Part shown: positions 1-6,369 of the stretch, in pieces | Position numbering within the stretch: the stretch's first letter is position 1 | Layout of the letters: every line of letters begins with the position of its first letter | Assembly: GCA_026990615.1 (NCBI GenBank) | Contig: JALXDB010000184.1 | Coordinates: forward strand, 1-6,665 | Reading direction: 5' to 3' | Origin: Spirochaetota bacterium | GTDB lineage: Bacteria > Spirochaetota > B62-G9 | Length of the DNA: 6,665 nt | The notes under the pieces: model-generated | The model's input: only the letters and a program-made list of their open reading frames with translations | What the model was told of the DNA's origin: nothing | Databases searched by the model: none | Program-made: the position numbers and the translations under genes

Positions 1-1137
1 TCTCTAAATTTCGAATATGCACTGGAACTAAGGGATAGATTGAAGGCTATAGAAACCATATTGAGAGAACAGAAAATCACATACCCGGGGGAAAAGAATT
101 CAGATATAATAGGAATTGAATCCAGCGGAGATTTTGTCCACATCACAATTCTTGTAAGAAGAAACGATAGGATTATAGGCAAAAAGGACTACGATTTTGA
201 CAGTATGTTAAGCGGAAAGGAGATACTGGAGCAGTTCCTCGAAAGATACTATCTCGAAACTGATGATATTCCACAGACAATTATCCTGCCCTTCTTAACA
301 GAAAATTCTGACCTTATAGCGAAGTACATATCCGAGAAAACAGAAGGTGAAGTTGAAATAACTATTCCGAGAAACAAGGTGGAAAGTAGCCTTGTCGGTA
401 TGGCAAATAAAAATGCAATGTACAGGATTAGAGAAAAACAGTTTGAATACAATCCGGAAGATTCTCTCTCAGCGTTGAAAAGGATTCTAAATCTTTCAAA
501 GGTTCCCACAATCATCGAGGGATTTGATGTAGCAACTCTCCTCGGCACTCTATCAGTAGCCTCAATGGTAACATTTAAAAACGGAATACCCTATAAAAAG
601 GGATATAGAAGATTTAAGATAAGGTATGAAAACGGCCAGAATGACGTGGAGATGATAAAAGAAGCAGTAGCACGAAGGTACCAGAGACTTTTAAACGAAA
701 ACAGGGAATTACCCGACTTAATCCTAATAGATGGGGGCATTCCTCAGGTAAACGGGGCAAAGGAAATTCTCACAAAACTTAATCTAGACATACCGATAGT
801 AGGGCTTGCCAAAAAAGAGGAAAATATATTTGTTCTGGAGAGAAAAGAACCAATTATCCTCCCCAAAAATGATAGTGCCCTGAGACTTCTAATGGCAGTT
901 AGAGATGAAGCGCATAGATTTGCAAATACATATCATCTTAGATTAAGAGAAAGAGAAAAAATATCATCAGAACTTGAGAAGATAAGAGGGATCGGCAAAA
1001 AAAAGGCCATACAGATACTTTCAAATATTGAAAAATATTCAGAATCCGTCAGTATAGAAAACCTCGAGAAAATTCCGTACATCGGTAAAAAGTTTGCTCC
1101 ACAGGTGTACAACGTTCTTAAAACTGTCCTTAAGTAA
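1..1137 (+). CDS. uvrC: UvrC, excinuclease ABC subunit C (5' end missing)
   Basis: UvrC makes the dual incisions in nucleotide excision repair after UvrA and UvrB have found the damage; it acts in the cytoplasm on DNA. The frame is open from base 1, so the 378 visible residues are the C-terminal part of a protein usually near 600 residues; the TTG at position 40 is internal, not a start. The first ~20 residues (LNFEYALELRDRL) are the UVR motif that contacts UvrB. Next comes the RNase H-like nuclease domain with the three expected catalytic positions: Asp176 in EGFDVATLLGT, Asp244 in LILIDGG and His305 in RDEAHRFA (visible-frame numbering). A double helix-hairpin-helix DNA-binding region closes the protein from about residue 320 (IRGIGKKKA and IPYIGKKFA). 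The N-terminal GIY-YIG nuclease is outside the window. Nothing looks broken. Family assignment is firm. Confidence 0.96.
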   Translation, partial: SLNFEYALELRDRLKAIETILREQKITYPGEKNSDIIGIESSGDFVHITILVRRNDRIIGKKDYDFDSMLSGKEILEQFLERYYLETDDIPQTIILPFLTENSDLIAKYISEKTEGEVEITIPRNKVESSLVGMANKNAMYRIREKQFEYNPEDSLSALKRILNLSKVPTIIEGFDVATLLGTLSVASMVTFKNGIPYKKGYRRFKIRYENGQNDVEMIKEAVARRYQRLLNENRELPDLILIDGGIPQVNGAKEILTKLNLDIPIVGLAKKEENIFVLERKEPIILPKNDSALRLLMAVRDEAHRFANTYHLRLREREKISSELEKIRGIGKKKAIQILSNIEKYSESVSIENLEKIPYIGKKFAPQVYNVLKTVLK

Positions 1138-1854
1138 GAAGCCTTTCAGCAAGATTTACGGTTCGTTTTATCTACCTGAATAAGACACAGCCGCCCACTC
1201 ACCGGTCTAAATATCCTACCCATCAATAATTCTTTATTCAATTTTTATTAACTGATTTTCATATATGATAATTAATTTTTGAATCTATCGCATTGCTGAT
1301 GCGTATATTGGAATTAGCTATGAGTGTTAAATCAGTAAATTATCCACAATGAAACATACCTAACACCTTATTAACAAATACTATTAAGACACCAATCTAT
1401 TTTTCTTCAGAAGATTCTTCTAAGACTGAAATTATAAAATTTGCAATAGTACTATTGCAGCCGAGTCCTGAAACTCTGAGAATCCTGGGCTGTTACTTCT
1501 GAGCCTGTTTGAAACTGCCCCATCGATTGCCTTTTTACAAGTTGTGGCTTACCTGGCATTGCTCTTTGAAATTGATTTCTCTAACTTTTAAAAATTCTAA
1601 AATATTTCTATCATCATTTCGTATGGGGAACTGTATTTTTTAGAAATGTTTTAAAGTCTATAGACTATTCTGTAATTCACTTTTAATTTTTCAACACCTT
1701 TTAACAGCCCGCTATCTACCCTTATCCGATATAAATCTCTAAAGTTTATTAATTTATAATTCCGGAGGCGGCTTAAACCAGATGAATGTACCCGAATGCT
1801 TTACACGGCTTTAAGCAGCTATTTATATACTATCTGTAAGCAACTATTTATATC
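1138..1854. other. Long intergenic region between convergent uvrC and tatA
   Basis: This stretch has no reading frame I can defend on either strand, and stops are frequent in all frames. It holds an 18-bp palindrome (1442-1459), a small hairpin CGCAT/ATGCG at 1289-1303 with a 5-nt loop, and one perfect DnaA-box-like nonamer TTATCCACA at 1340-1348. Bases 1460-1560 are visibly richer in G and C than their surroundings and are open for about 38 codons on the minus strand (1432-1548), which could be a trace of a decayed gene or mobile element. I see no clear intrinsic terminator (GC-rich stem plus T run) for either flanking gene. Confidence 0.6.
1442..1459. repeat. Perfect 18-bp palindrome
   Basis: TGCAATAGTACTATTGCA reads the same on both strands, with its centre between 1450 and 1451. 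There is no loop and no T run, so it does not look like an intrinsic terminator; a dimeric DNA-binding protein site or a mobile-element end are the obvious alternatives. It lies at the edge of a GC-richer, coding-like patch. No second copy is seen in this window. Confidence 0.7.
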
Positions 1855-1861
1855 TTACTGA
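1812..1861. repeat. Short tandem direct repeat (25-bp period) at the 3' end of tatA
   Basis: TAAGCAGCTATTTATAT starting at 1812 recurs as TAAGCAACTATTTATAT at 1837, a 17-base match with one mismatch and a 25-base offset; the remainder of each unit is only loosely similar. The second unit overlaps the tatA stop codon (1855-1857, minus strand), so a duplication event touches the very end of that gene or its 3' untranslated region. Function unknown. Confidence 0.6.
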
Positions 1862-2331
1862 CTATCCTCTTTACTATCTTTACTGTTTTCCTGCTCGGGT
1901 GGCTGCTCCTGATTCGTGTTTTGTGAAGGACCCTGCTGATAGTAACCCTGATTCTGCGGAGGCTGTTGATATGGGTTAGCCCCTGCCGCATATGGATTGG
2001 GGCCTGTAGGCGGTTGCTGATAACCGGGATTCTGGTACTGCGGTTGTTGATAATTGGGATTCTGATACTGAGCCTGCTGATAGGGGTTTGGTCCGGTAGG
2101 CGGAGCCTGCCACTGGTTGTACTGCTGGCCCGACTGACCGCTTGAAGCTGGAGGAGTTGATATTTTGCCTGTCTCTTCTTCATCATCCTCAATACCTTTT
2201 ATTGTCTTTTTAAATTCCTTTATTCCAAGACCGAGCGATCTTGCTATCTTTGGCAATCTCGCCGCACCAAAAACCAGCAGTCCAACAACCAATATGATAA
2301 GAATCTCCTGTACTCCAATTCCGCCTAACAT
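1855..2331 (-). CDS. tatA: TatA/E-family twin-arginine translocase subunit with Q/N/P/Y-rich tail
   Basis: TatA oligomerises in the cytoplasmic membrane to form the passage for folded proteins that TatBC delivers by their twin-arginine signals. The 158-residue product has the standard layout: a short periplasmic N-terminus, one membrane helix (about residues 8-22, EILIILVVGLLVFG), the FG hinge (21-22) followed by RLP (25-27), an amphipathic basic helix to about residue 45, then an acidic patch (EDDEEE, 48-53). That part is complete. From about residue 57 the protein becomes a low-complexity tail rich in Q, N, P, Y and G, with PPTGPNPY at 77-84 and again at 107-114 and a QYQNPxYQQP repeat at 88-107; TatA tails are usually shorter. 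The end is acidic and hydrophilic. Start ATG is supported by GGAGGA six bases upstream. tatC and tatB are not in the window; TatA rather than TatB is favoured by the FG-RLP sequence. Confidence 0.9.
   Translation of the reverse strand: MLGGIGVQEILIILVVGLLVFGAARLPKIARSLGLGIKEFKKTIKGIEDDEEETGKISTPPASSGQSGQQYNQWQAPPTGPNPYQQAQYQNPNYQQPQYQNPGYQQPPTGPNPYAAGANPYQQPPQNQGYYQQGPSQNTNQEQPPEQENSKDSKEDSQ
2018..2077 (-). repeat. Two tandem 30-bp units inside the tatA tail
   Basis: Bases 2018-2047 and 2048-2077 are two adjacent 30-base units with 23 of 30 positions identical, encoding the decapeptide repeat QYQNPxYQQP in the TatA tail. The period is a multiple of three, so gain or loss of units keeps the frame. 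Outside this pair, the coding for PPTGPNPY is also duplicated. Such repeats can change copy number by replication slippage. Confidence 0.75.
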
Positions 2332-2337
2332 AGTTTT

Positions 2338-2343
2338 TCCTCC
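2338..2343 (-). promoter_or_regulatory. Ribosome binding site of tatA
   Basis: On the minus strand GGAGGA lies six bases before the ATG at 2331. It fixes the start that gives the canonical short TatA N-terminus. Confidence 0.85.
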
Positions 2344-2380
2344 ATAAAGTTAGATAAGCAAAATTAAATGAGTAAAAATC

Positions 2381-2447
2381 CAAAACTTTTGTATAAAAAA
2401 TGCCTCTTCAAGTCCTTAATAAACAATTCAAATAGACAAAACTTTTG
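2381..2447. repeat. Two copies of CAAAACTTTTG upstream of tatA
   Basis: The 11-mer CAAAACTTTTG occurs at 2381-2391 and 2437-2447, 56 bases apart. Each is an inverted repeat around a single central base, and each is followed by an A-rich run (TATAAAAAA and CTAAAAACA). They lie 50-116 bases upstream of the tatA start, where its promoter should be, so they are candidate binding sites. In such AT-rich DNA a chance match is possible. Confidence 0.4.
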
Positions 2448-2542
2448 CTAAAAACAGCAACACTGCTCTCAACGCTTTTATGAAAATATAATATCCTTTA
2501 TGCCTGACAATTGCAAGTAAAATATTTTTAATAAATCCATCT

Positions 2543-2614
2543 GATTTTAAAAGATTTTAAACAAAAAGCAAAATTTATTAACAAAATATAACAAAAAAAT
2601 TGATTTTAAAATCA
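2543..2614. promoter_or_regulatory. Candidate operator: GATTTTAAA motif copies and a 14-bp palindrome
   Basis: GATTTTAAA occurs at 2543-2551 and 2553-2561 (one helical turn apart) and again at 2602-2610. The last copy is part of a perfect palindrome, TGATTTTAAAATCA (2601-2614), which sits across the -35 box and spacer of the plus-strand promoter. A dimeric repressor bound there would occlude RNA polymerase. No regulator gene is visible in the window, so the role is inferred from position alone. Confidence 0.4.
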
Positions 2615-2627
2615 CAACTGTTATTAT
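2600..2627 (+). promoter_or_regulatory. Candidate sigma-70 promoter with extended -10
   Basis: TTGATT (2600-2605) is followed after 16 bases by TATTAT (2622-2627), preceded by TG one base upstream (2619-2620), which makes an extended -10. An overlapping perfect TATAAT lies at 2625-2630 with a 19-base spacer. Transcription would begin near 2635, leaving a leader of about 255 bases before the sorE-like gene. It is the best plus-strand promoter upstream of the dehydrogenase pair. Confidence 0.5.
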
Positions 2628-2689
2628 AATATAATTAATCGTTATGGTTTATCCATACTTAAAGAATCCGTAGAAAGAAAATTGTATAA

Positions 2690-2830
2690 ATGGGAAGAAG
2701 ACAGAAATGGATATATATCAAAAGAGGCTGCGGTATGACCATTTTCAATTTTGCAGGAAATTTTAGACTTTACAAGAGCAATTTACTTTACACTAAGATT
2801 TTAATAATACTGCATATTTTAGATTTTTGA
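2690..2830 (+). CDS. Doubtful small ORF in the leader of the dehydrogenase operon
   Basis: An ATG-started frame of 46 codons (MGRRQKWIYIK at its start, ending in a hydrophobic ILIILHILDF) lies in the leader. A second in-frame ATG at 2735 would give 31 residues and has a weak GAGG eight bases upstream; the ATG at 2690 has no clear ribosome binding site. I recognise no family. The basic start and hydrophobic end could suit a small membrane or leader peptide, but a frame of this length is expected by chance in AT-rich DNA. Treat it as a possibility only. Confidence 0.15.
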   Translation: MGRRQKWIYIKRGCGMTIFNFAGNFRLYKSNLLYTKILIILHILDF

Positions 2831-2873
2831 TTTAACAGATGTTTGAGATTTGGTAAAAATCCCTATTTAATAT

Positions 2874-2881
2874 GGAAGGAG
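2874..2881 (+). promoter_or_regulatory. Ribosome binding site of the sorE-like gene
   Basis: GGAAGGAG lies eight bases before the ATG at 2890 and fixes that start. Confidence 0.85.
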
Positions 2882-2889
2882 AAATATAA

Positions 2890-4644
2890 ATGGGTAAATT
2901 AGACAACTTTAAAAAAATCAACTACAAGCTGCCTGATAAAATTCTCGCCTGGCGAATTTACGGCAAGGGAATGGAAAACTTCGGTGATAATAAAAAGCCC
3001 ACAACTCTACAGATGCCGGAGCCTGGAGAAGACGAGCTTCTCGTCAGGAGCGATGCAGTGGGCCTATGCTTTTCAGACACAAAAATAATCAAGTTTGGCA
3101 GTGATCATCCAAGAATTCAGGGGAGAGATCTCAAGAAAGAACCTGTCATACCGGGCCACGAAGTTGCCCTTACGGTGATTAAAGTAGGCAAAAAATGGCA
3201 GGGAAAGTATAAACCGGGAGAGAGATACATTGTCCAGGCAGATGTCTACTATAAAGGGAAAGGAATAGCATACGGATACGTTCTACCCGGAGGCCTTTCC
3301 CAGTACGGCATAATCAAAAATGAGATGCTTGAAGGTGACGGAGGCAGCTATCTCATACCATTAAAGAACTATGAATGCAGCTACAGTGAAGTCGCACTTG
3401 TAGAACCATGGGCCTGTGTTGTTGCATCGTACAGAATAAAACATAGAGATGGTATAAAAGATAGGGGTGAGATGCTTATCATCGGGAGTGGTTCTCAGAA
3501 TAAAGAGGACTGGATATTTGACAATCTCTTCAAGGACAGAATACCCGAAAAATTGGTCATGAACAACCTGAAAGCCGAGACTGTAGAGAAGGTCAAGGAG
3601 AGTTTAAAGAACCACGATCTGTCAATCTATATGGAGGATTCCACCTCCCTATCCGATCTCGCCTCTAAATACACAAAAACCGGTGCATTCGATGATATAA
3701 TAATTCTTGGTGACGTTGATAACGGGCTTTTGACAGAAGCAGGAAATCTACTAAAGCCCTACGGTATATTAAATTACATGGTTACTTCCGATAAACCCCA
3801 GATCGTCGAACTTGATGCAGGGAAGATACACTACGATCGAATATCCTTTATCGGGGATACGGGCAATGACGTTAGCTCACCTTATACAAAGAATCTCGAT
3901 TATCATGTAAAGGGAGATTCACTCTTGCTCATCGGTGCGGGTGGCCCGATGGGACAGATGCATGTCCAGCTTGCAATTGAATCCGAAAATCCACCAAAAA
4001 CAATAATAGCAACCGATATATCAGATGATAGAATAAACACACTGATAAAGAAGTTTTCAAAGAGGGCCAAAGAAAGAGACATCAACTTTCATGTTTTAAA
4101 CCCAAAGAGTTTCTCGTCTCCAGATGCCTACAGGCAGCATATACTGGACATAAACGGTAATAGATTGTTTGACTATGTTGTCTGCCTTGCTGCTATTCCC
4201 GCTATTATCGAAGATGCATCAACGTACCTTGGTGAAATGGGAGTTTTGAACATATTTGCGGGAGTTTCAAAGGGAACCATAGTAAAAATTAATATAAAAG
4301 AAACAGCTACAAAATCCGTCAGATATATAGGTTCGAGCGGTTCAGCAATTGAAGATATGGAATACACCCTGAGAAAAGTTGAAAAGGGAGAACTTAACAC
4401 CAACAATGCGGTGGCGGGTGTATCTGGAATGAACGACGTCTGGAAAGGTATAGATGCCGTACGCACCGGTAGTTTTCCCGGCAAAATAGTTGTTTACCCT
4501 CATATAACTGATCTTCCGTTAATGCATCTAAATGAATTGGCGGAAAAATATCCGGATATAGGAAAACATTTAACAGAAAACGGGGACTGGACAAGAGAAG
4601 CTGAAGATGCCCTGCTTAATAAATTTCTTGATATTGAGGAATAG
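2890..4644 (+). CDS. sorE: SorE-like L-sorbose-1-phosphate reductase, zinc-type dehydrogenase with a second Rossmann-like region
   Basis: This medium-chain dehydrogenase (584 residues) most resembles the SorE group, which reduces L-sorbose 1-phosphate to D-glucitol 6-phosphate with NADPH. The catalytic zinc domain is at about residues 15-180: Cys60 in GLCFSDT, His90-Glu91 in PGHEVA and Glu172 in VEPWACV are the likely ligands. The four-cysteine structural zinc loop is absent. A full Rossmann domain follows at about 343-537, with IGAGGPMGQM at 348-357, then TDISDDR, LNFFAG-like LNIFAG (453-458) and RYIGSSGS (478-485), all typical of SorE. Between them, residues 192-335 form an extra Rossmann-like region (LIIGSGSQ at 196-203, DDIIILGD, ISFIGDTGND) with a degenerate nucleotide-binding loop. 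A C-terminal extension (about 540-584, ending near WTREAEDALL) also exceeds the roughly 410-residue SorE form. The next gene, 67 bases on, takes the product. Exact substrate is inferred; another polyol or ketose phosphate is possible. Confidence 0.75.
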   Translation: MGKLDNFKKINYKLPDKILAWRIYGKGMENFGDNKKPTTLQMPEPGEDELLVRSDAVGLCFSDTKIIKFGSDHPRIQGRDLKKEPVIPGHEVALTVIKVGKKWQGKYKPGERYIVQADVYYKGKGIAYGYVLPGGLSQYGIIKNEMLEGDGGSYLIPLKNYECSYSEVALVEPWACVVASYRIKHRDGIKDRGEMLIIGSGSQNKEDWIFDNLFKDRIPEKLVMNNLKAETVEKVKESLKNHDLSIYMEDSTSLSDLASKYTKTGAFDDIIILGDVDNGLLTEAGNLLKPYGILNYMVTSDKPQIVELDAGKIHYDRISFIGDTGNDVSSPYTKNLDYHVKGDSLLLIGAGGPMGQMHVQLAIESENPPKTIIATDISDDRINTLIKKFSKRAKERDINFHVLNPKSFSSPDAYRQHILDINGNRLFDYVVCLAAIPAIIEDASTYLGEMGVLNIFAGVSKGTIVKINIKETATKSVRYIGSSGSAIEDMEYTLRKVEKGELNTNNAVAGVSGMNDVWKGIDAVRTGSFPGKIVVYPHITDLPLMHLNELAEKYPDIGKHLTENGDWTREAEDALLNKFLDIEE

Positions 4645-4697
4645 ATACCATGCTGGCTTAAATGCATTCAAATAGTCTATACCAAACAACAGTTACT

Positions 4698-4703
4698 GGA
4701 GGT
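4698..4703 (+). promoter_or_regulatory. Ribosome binding site of srlD
   Basis: GGAGGT lies eight bases before the ATG at 4712, a near-ideal site that fixes the start. No promoter or terminator is evident in the 67-base gap after the sorE-like gene, which supports one transcript. Confidence 0.85.
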
Positions 4704-4711
4704 ATAAAAAA

Positions 4712-5500
4712 ATGTACAATCTTGAAGGAAGAACTGCGATTGTTACAGGAGCAGGACAGGGCCTCGGCGAGGCTATCTCTTTAAAACTTGCCGAGAATGG
4801 AATCAACGTAACAGTGGCAGATATCAATTTTGATAATGCAAAAAAGGTTTCGGATAAAATAAACAGCGACTATAATGCTAAATCAATTGCCGTAAAGGTG
4901 GATGTAACCAATTCTGATGATGTAAAAAGAATGGTGGATGAAACTGTGAAAACCTTCGGCAAACTGGATATCCTCGTAAGCAATGCCGGCATTCTCTACT
5001 CATACGAGGTGACGGAATTCCCGGAGGACCAGTTTAGAAAAATTATCGATGTTAATTTAATTGGCTACTTTCTGTGTGCAAGGGAAGCGGCCAGAGTTAT
5101 GAAAGAACAGAAAAGCGGGGTTATAATACAAATAAACTCCAAATCGGGAAAAAGGGGAAGCTATAAAAACTCAGCCTACTCTGCTTCCAAGTTTGGTGGA
5201 ATCGGATTCACCCAGAGCATAGCCCTCGACCTTGCCCCCTACAATGTGAGGGTGAACGCAATATGTCCCGGCAATTTACTTGATTCGCCTCTCTGGGTAA
5301 ACAGCCTCTACAAACAGTATGCAAAAAAGTGGGGTATCACAGAAGAAGAGGTAAGACAGAGATATATTGATCAGGTTCCTCTTAAAAGGGGATGCACATA
5401 CGATGATGTAACTTCTGTTCTGCTCTTTTTAATCTCGGATGGTGCTTCATATATGACGGGACAGGCTATAAATGTTACAGGTGGACAGGTAATGGATTAA
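4712..5500 (+). CDS. srlD: Sorbitol (glucitol)-6-phosphate 2-dehydrogenase, SDR family
   Basis: SrlD/SorD oxidises D-glucitol 6-phosphate to D-fructose 6-phosphate with NAD+ in the cytoplasm, feeding glycolysis. The 262-residue protein is a complete classical short-chain dehydrogenase: TGAGQGLG (12-19) binds the cofactor, Asp37 at the end of the second strand favours NAD(H), NAG is at 91-93, Asn115 lies on the catalytic helix, and the catalytic residues are Ser143, Tyr156 and Lys160 (YSASK). What separates it from generic SDRs is a set of stretches shared with enteric SrlD as I recall it: GYFLCARE (118-125), QINSKSGK (140-147), GNLLDSP (187-193), VPLKRGC (222-228) and the C-terminal INVTGGQVM. 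It follows the SorE-like reductase in the same direction, and the two enzymes form consecutive steps of the L-sorbose route, where the equivalent gene is called sorD. No transporter accompanies them here. Confidence 0.9.
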   Translation: MYNLEGRTAIVTGAGQGLGEAISLKLAENGINVTVADINFDNAKKVSDKINSDYNAKSIAVKVDVTNSDDVKRMVDETVKTFGKLDILVSNAGILYSYEVTEFPEDQFRKIIDVNLIGYFLCAREAARVMKEQKSGVIIQINSKSGKRGSYKNSAYSASKFGGIGFTQSIALDLAPYNVRVNAICPGNLLDSPLWVNSLYKQYAKKWGITEEEVRQRYIDQVPLKRGCTYDDVTSVLLFLISDGASYMTGQAINVTGGQVMD

Positions 5501-5606
5501 GAGAAAGTTTAATCGGGGAAACTCTCAACAATAGGAATTGTAGCTAAAAATAAATAAAAATAGTAGCGAATCAATTTTCACACAGCAATCGTCCATACTA
5601 CAGGAT

Positions 5607-5619
5607 ACTCTTTAAGAGT
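5607..5619. repeat. Short inverted repeat downstream of srlD
   Basis: ACTCTTTAAGAGT is a 6-bp inverted repeat around one central base. It lies 107 bases past the srlD stop and lacks a GC-rich stem or T run, so it is not a convincing terminator. An imperfect stem at 5501-5526 (GAG..AGTTT paired with AAACT CTC) just after the stop is likewise weak. The remainder of 5501-5706 shows nothing I can name. Confidence 0.35.
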
Positions 5620-5706
5620 TTAAATATAGAGGTAAATGCCGGGTTTTATTAATTGTAAACGGGGTTAATGATGACAGGATGTAACGCTGTATGTAAGGGT
5701 GTACAG

Positions 5707-5732
5707 TGATCTATACCTGAAAAAATGTACAC
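5707..5732. repeat. Probable terminal end of the IS3-family remnant
   Basis: Starting with TG at 5707, TGATCTATACC followed by TGAAAAAATGTACAC resembles the terminal repeats of IS3-family elements of the type TGATC, C-rich, AAAAA, TGGACAC. It lies about 36 bases beyond the last recognisable transposase codons, where the downstream end of the element should be. A matching inverted copy beyond 6316 is not convincing; TGATGG on the minus strand at 6388 is the only weak candidate. Confidence 0.5.
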
Positions 5733-5767
5733 GTAATAAAGCAACTTTTTATAATCCCAATAATTGC

Positions 5768-6316
5768 TCAAAACTTATACGGACTTAAATAACCGGAGTC
5801 TGAGTGTCTCCTCACCATGTTGTAAAATACCTCAATTTAATCAAACAATCTTAATTTCGCAATCTCCTTAATCCTATATTTACTCCCATATACCTTCTTG
5901 GAGTTATATCGTATTAAAATAGAATTTCAGCATATGCATTGTTATGACAATTCCCCTAACCACCCATAATGGCTTTGAAGCCCATCTGTATGAATGTTTG
6001 CCTGAACTCTTCGCTTGCATACTCTAAGCCTCTGTCTGAATGGAAAATTAGCCCATGTTCTGAACCCCTCCTTCAGATCAGCATTCTTTTTGCGTAACTT
6101 TGCAAGCTCCTCATCTTCGGGTTTTAGCTTTCCCATACCAGAAAATGCATTCTCAGAATCCTCTCTATACTCCCTACCACACCCCGCTAAATTACAAGGA
6201 CAAATATTTAAATCTTCTGCCACCTCCTTTACACTTTTTCCGCTCTCTAATGAAAGCTAAACTGCCCGTAATTTAAACTCACCGTCACACTTTCTTTTGT
6301 GTTTTACTTCCTCACA
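5768..6316 (-). pseudogene. Decayed IS3-family transposase (orfA and orfB fragments)
   Basis: Read on the minus strand from 6316, the first part is an IS3 orfA product: EFKLRAV, stop at 6257-6259, then SLESGKSVKEVAEDLNIC (the helix-turn-helix), GKLKPEDEELAKLRKKNADLKE (split here as KLKPEDEELAKL and RKKNADLKE, a leucine-zipper segment). Near 6064 it jumps directly, in another frame, to the catalytic core of orfB: GLIFHSDRGLEYASEEF, IQMGFKA, stop at 5956-5958, then GNCHNNAYAE. The Asp of HSDRG and the Glu of AYAE are 35 residues apart, the D(35)E spacing of IS3 transposases. After another shift comes the C-terminus KVYGSKY, stop at 5837-5839, IEVFYNMVRRHS and GYLSPYKF. The orfA/orfB junction region and the first half of the orfB core are deleted. 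Several stops and frameshifts mean it cannot make an active transposase. Confidence 0.9.
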
Positions 6317-6369
6317 CCCAAAGACCGCCTGTTCCCTTAATTATCGGGCAAACTTGCCTCACAAAAACA

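Larger units (their letters stand above)
2332..2889. other. Divergent regulatory region between tatA and the sorE-like gene
   Basis: This 558-base region is very AT-rich and must hold the promoters of both flanking genes. A good plus-strand promoter is visible at 2600-2627; for tatA I see no promoter good enough to call. The region also contains two copies of CAAAACTTTTG near tatA, three copies of GATTTTAAA around the plus-strand promoter and, at 2634-2830, two overlapping tiny frames of doubtful coding value. A weak A/T-rich TTGAGA/TTTAAT pair at 2843-2871 would start transcription inside the ribosome binding site and is therefore not called. Confidence 0.6.

Noticed and set aside
40..42. 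TTG at 40 as the start of uvrC
   Set aside because: The UVR motif continues in frame upstream of it to base 1, and no ribosome binding site precedes it; the gene begins outside the window.
1340..1348. Perfect DnaA-box-like nonamer TTATCCACA, with a near match TTATCCATA at 2648-2656
   Set aside because: A replication origin needs a cluster of boxes and usually dnaA, dnaN or gidA nearby; a single nonamer over 6.6 kb is close to chance.
1848..2192. A 114-codon minus-strand frame within tatA
   Set aside because: It runs in another frame of the repetitive tail of tatA; its R/S/I-rich translation follows from the repeats and lacks a start signal.
2843..2871. TTGAGA and TTTAAT with a 17-base spacer just before the sorE-like gene
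   Set aside because: It matches the consensus well, but transcription would begin inside the GGAAGGAG ribosome binding site, so it is unlikely to drive translation of that gene.
4173..4594. Minus-strand open frames inside the sorE-like gene
   Set aside because: They are antisense to a well-supported conserved enzyme domain and have no ribosome binding sites.
5699..5732. GTGTACA and TGTACAC inverted repeat (5699-5705, 5726-5732) as a terminator or operator
   Set aside because: The right arm is part of the probable IS3 end and the 20-base loop lacks a GC-rich stem and T run, so it is better explained by the element boundary.
5942..6223. A 93-codon minus-strand frame starting MAEDLNICPC
   Set aside because: It is an accidental fusion frame across the deleted IS3 transposase: the first half is orfA, the second half is orfB read out of frame. 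It is not a separate gene.
6015..6260. An 81-codon plus-strand frame antisense to the transposase remnant
   Set aside because: It is fully antisense to recognisable IS3 protein sequence and has no plausible ribosome binding site or family.
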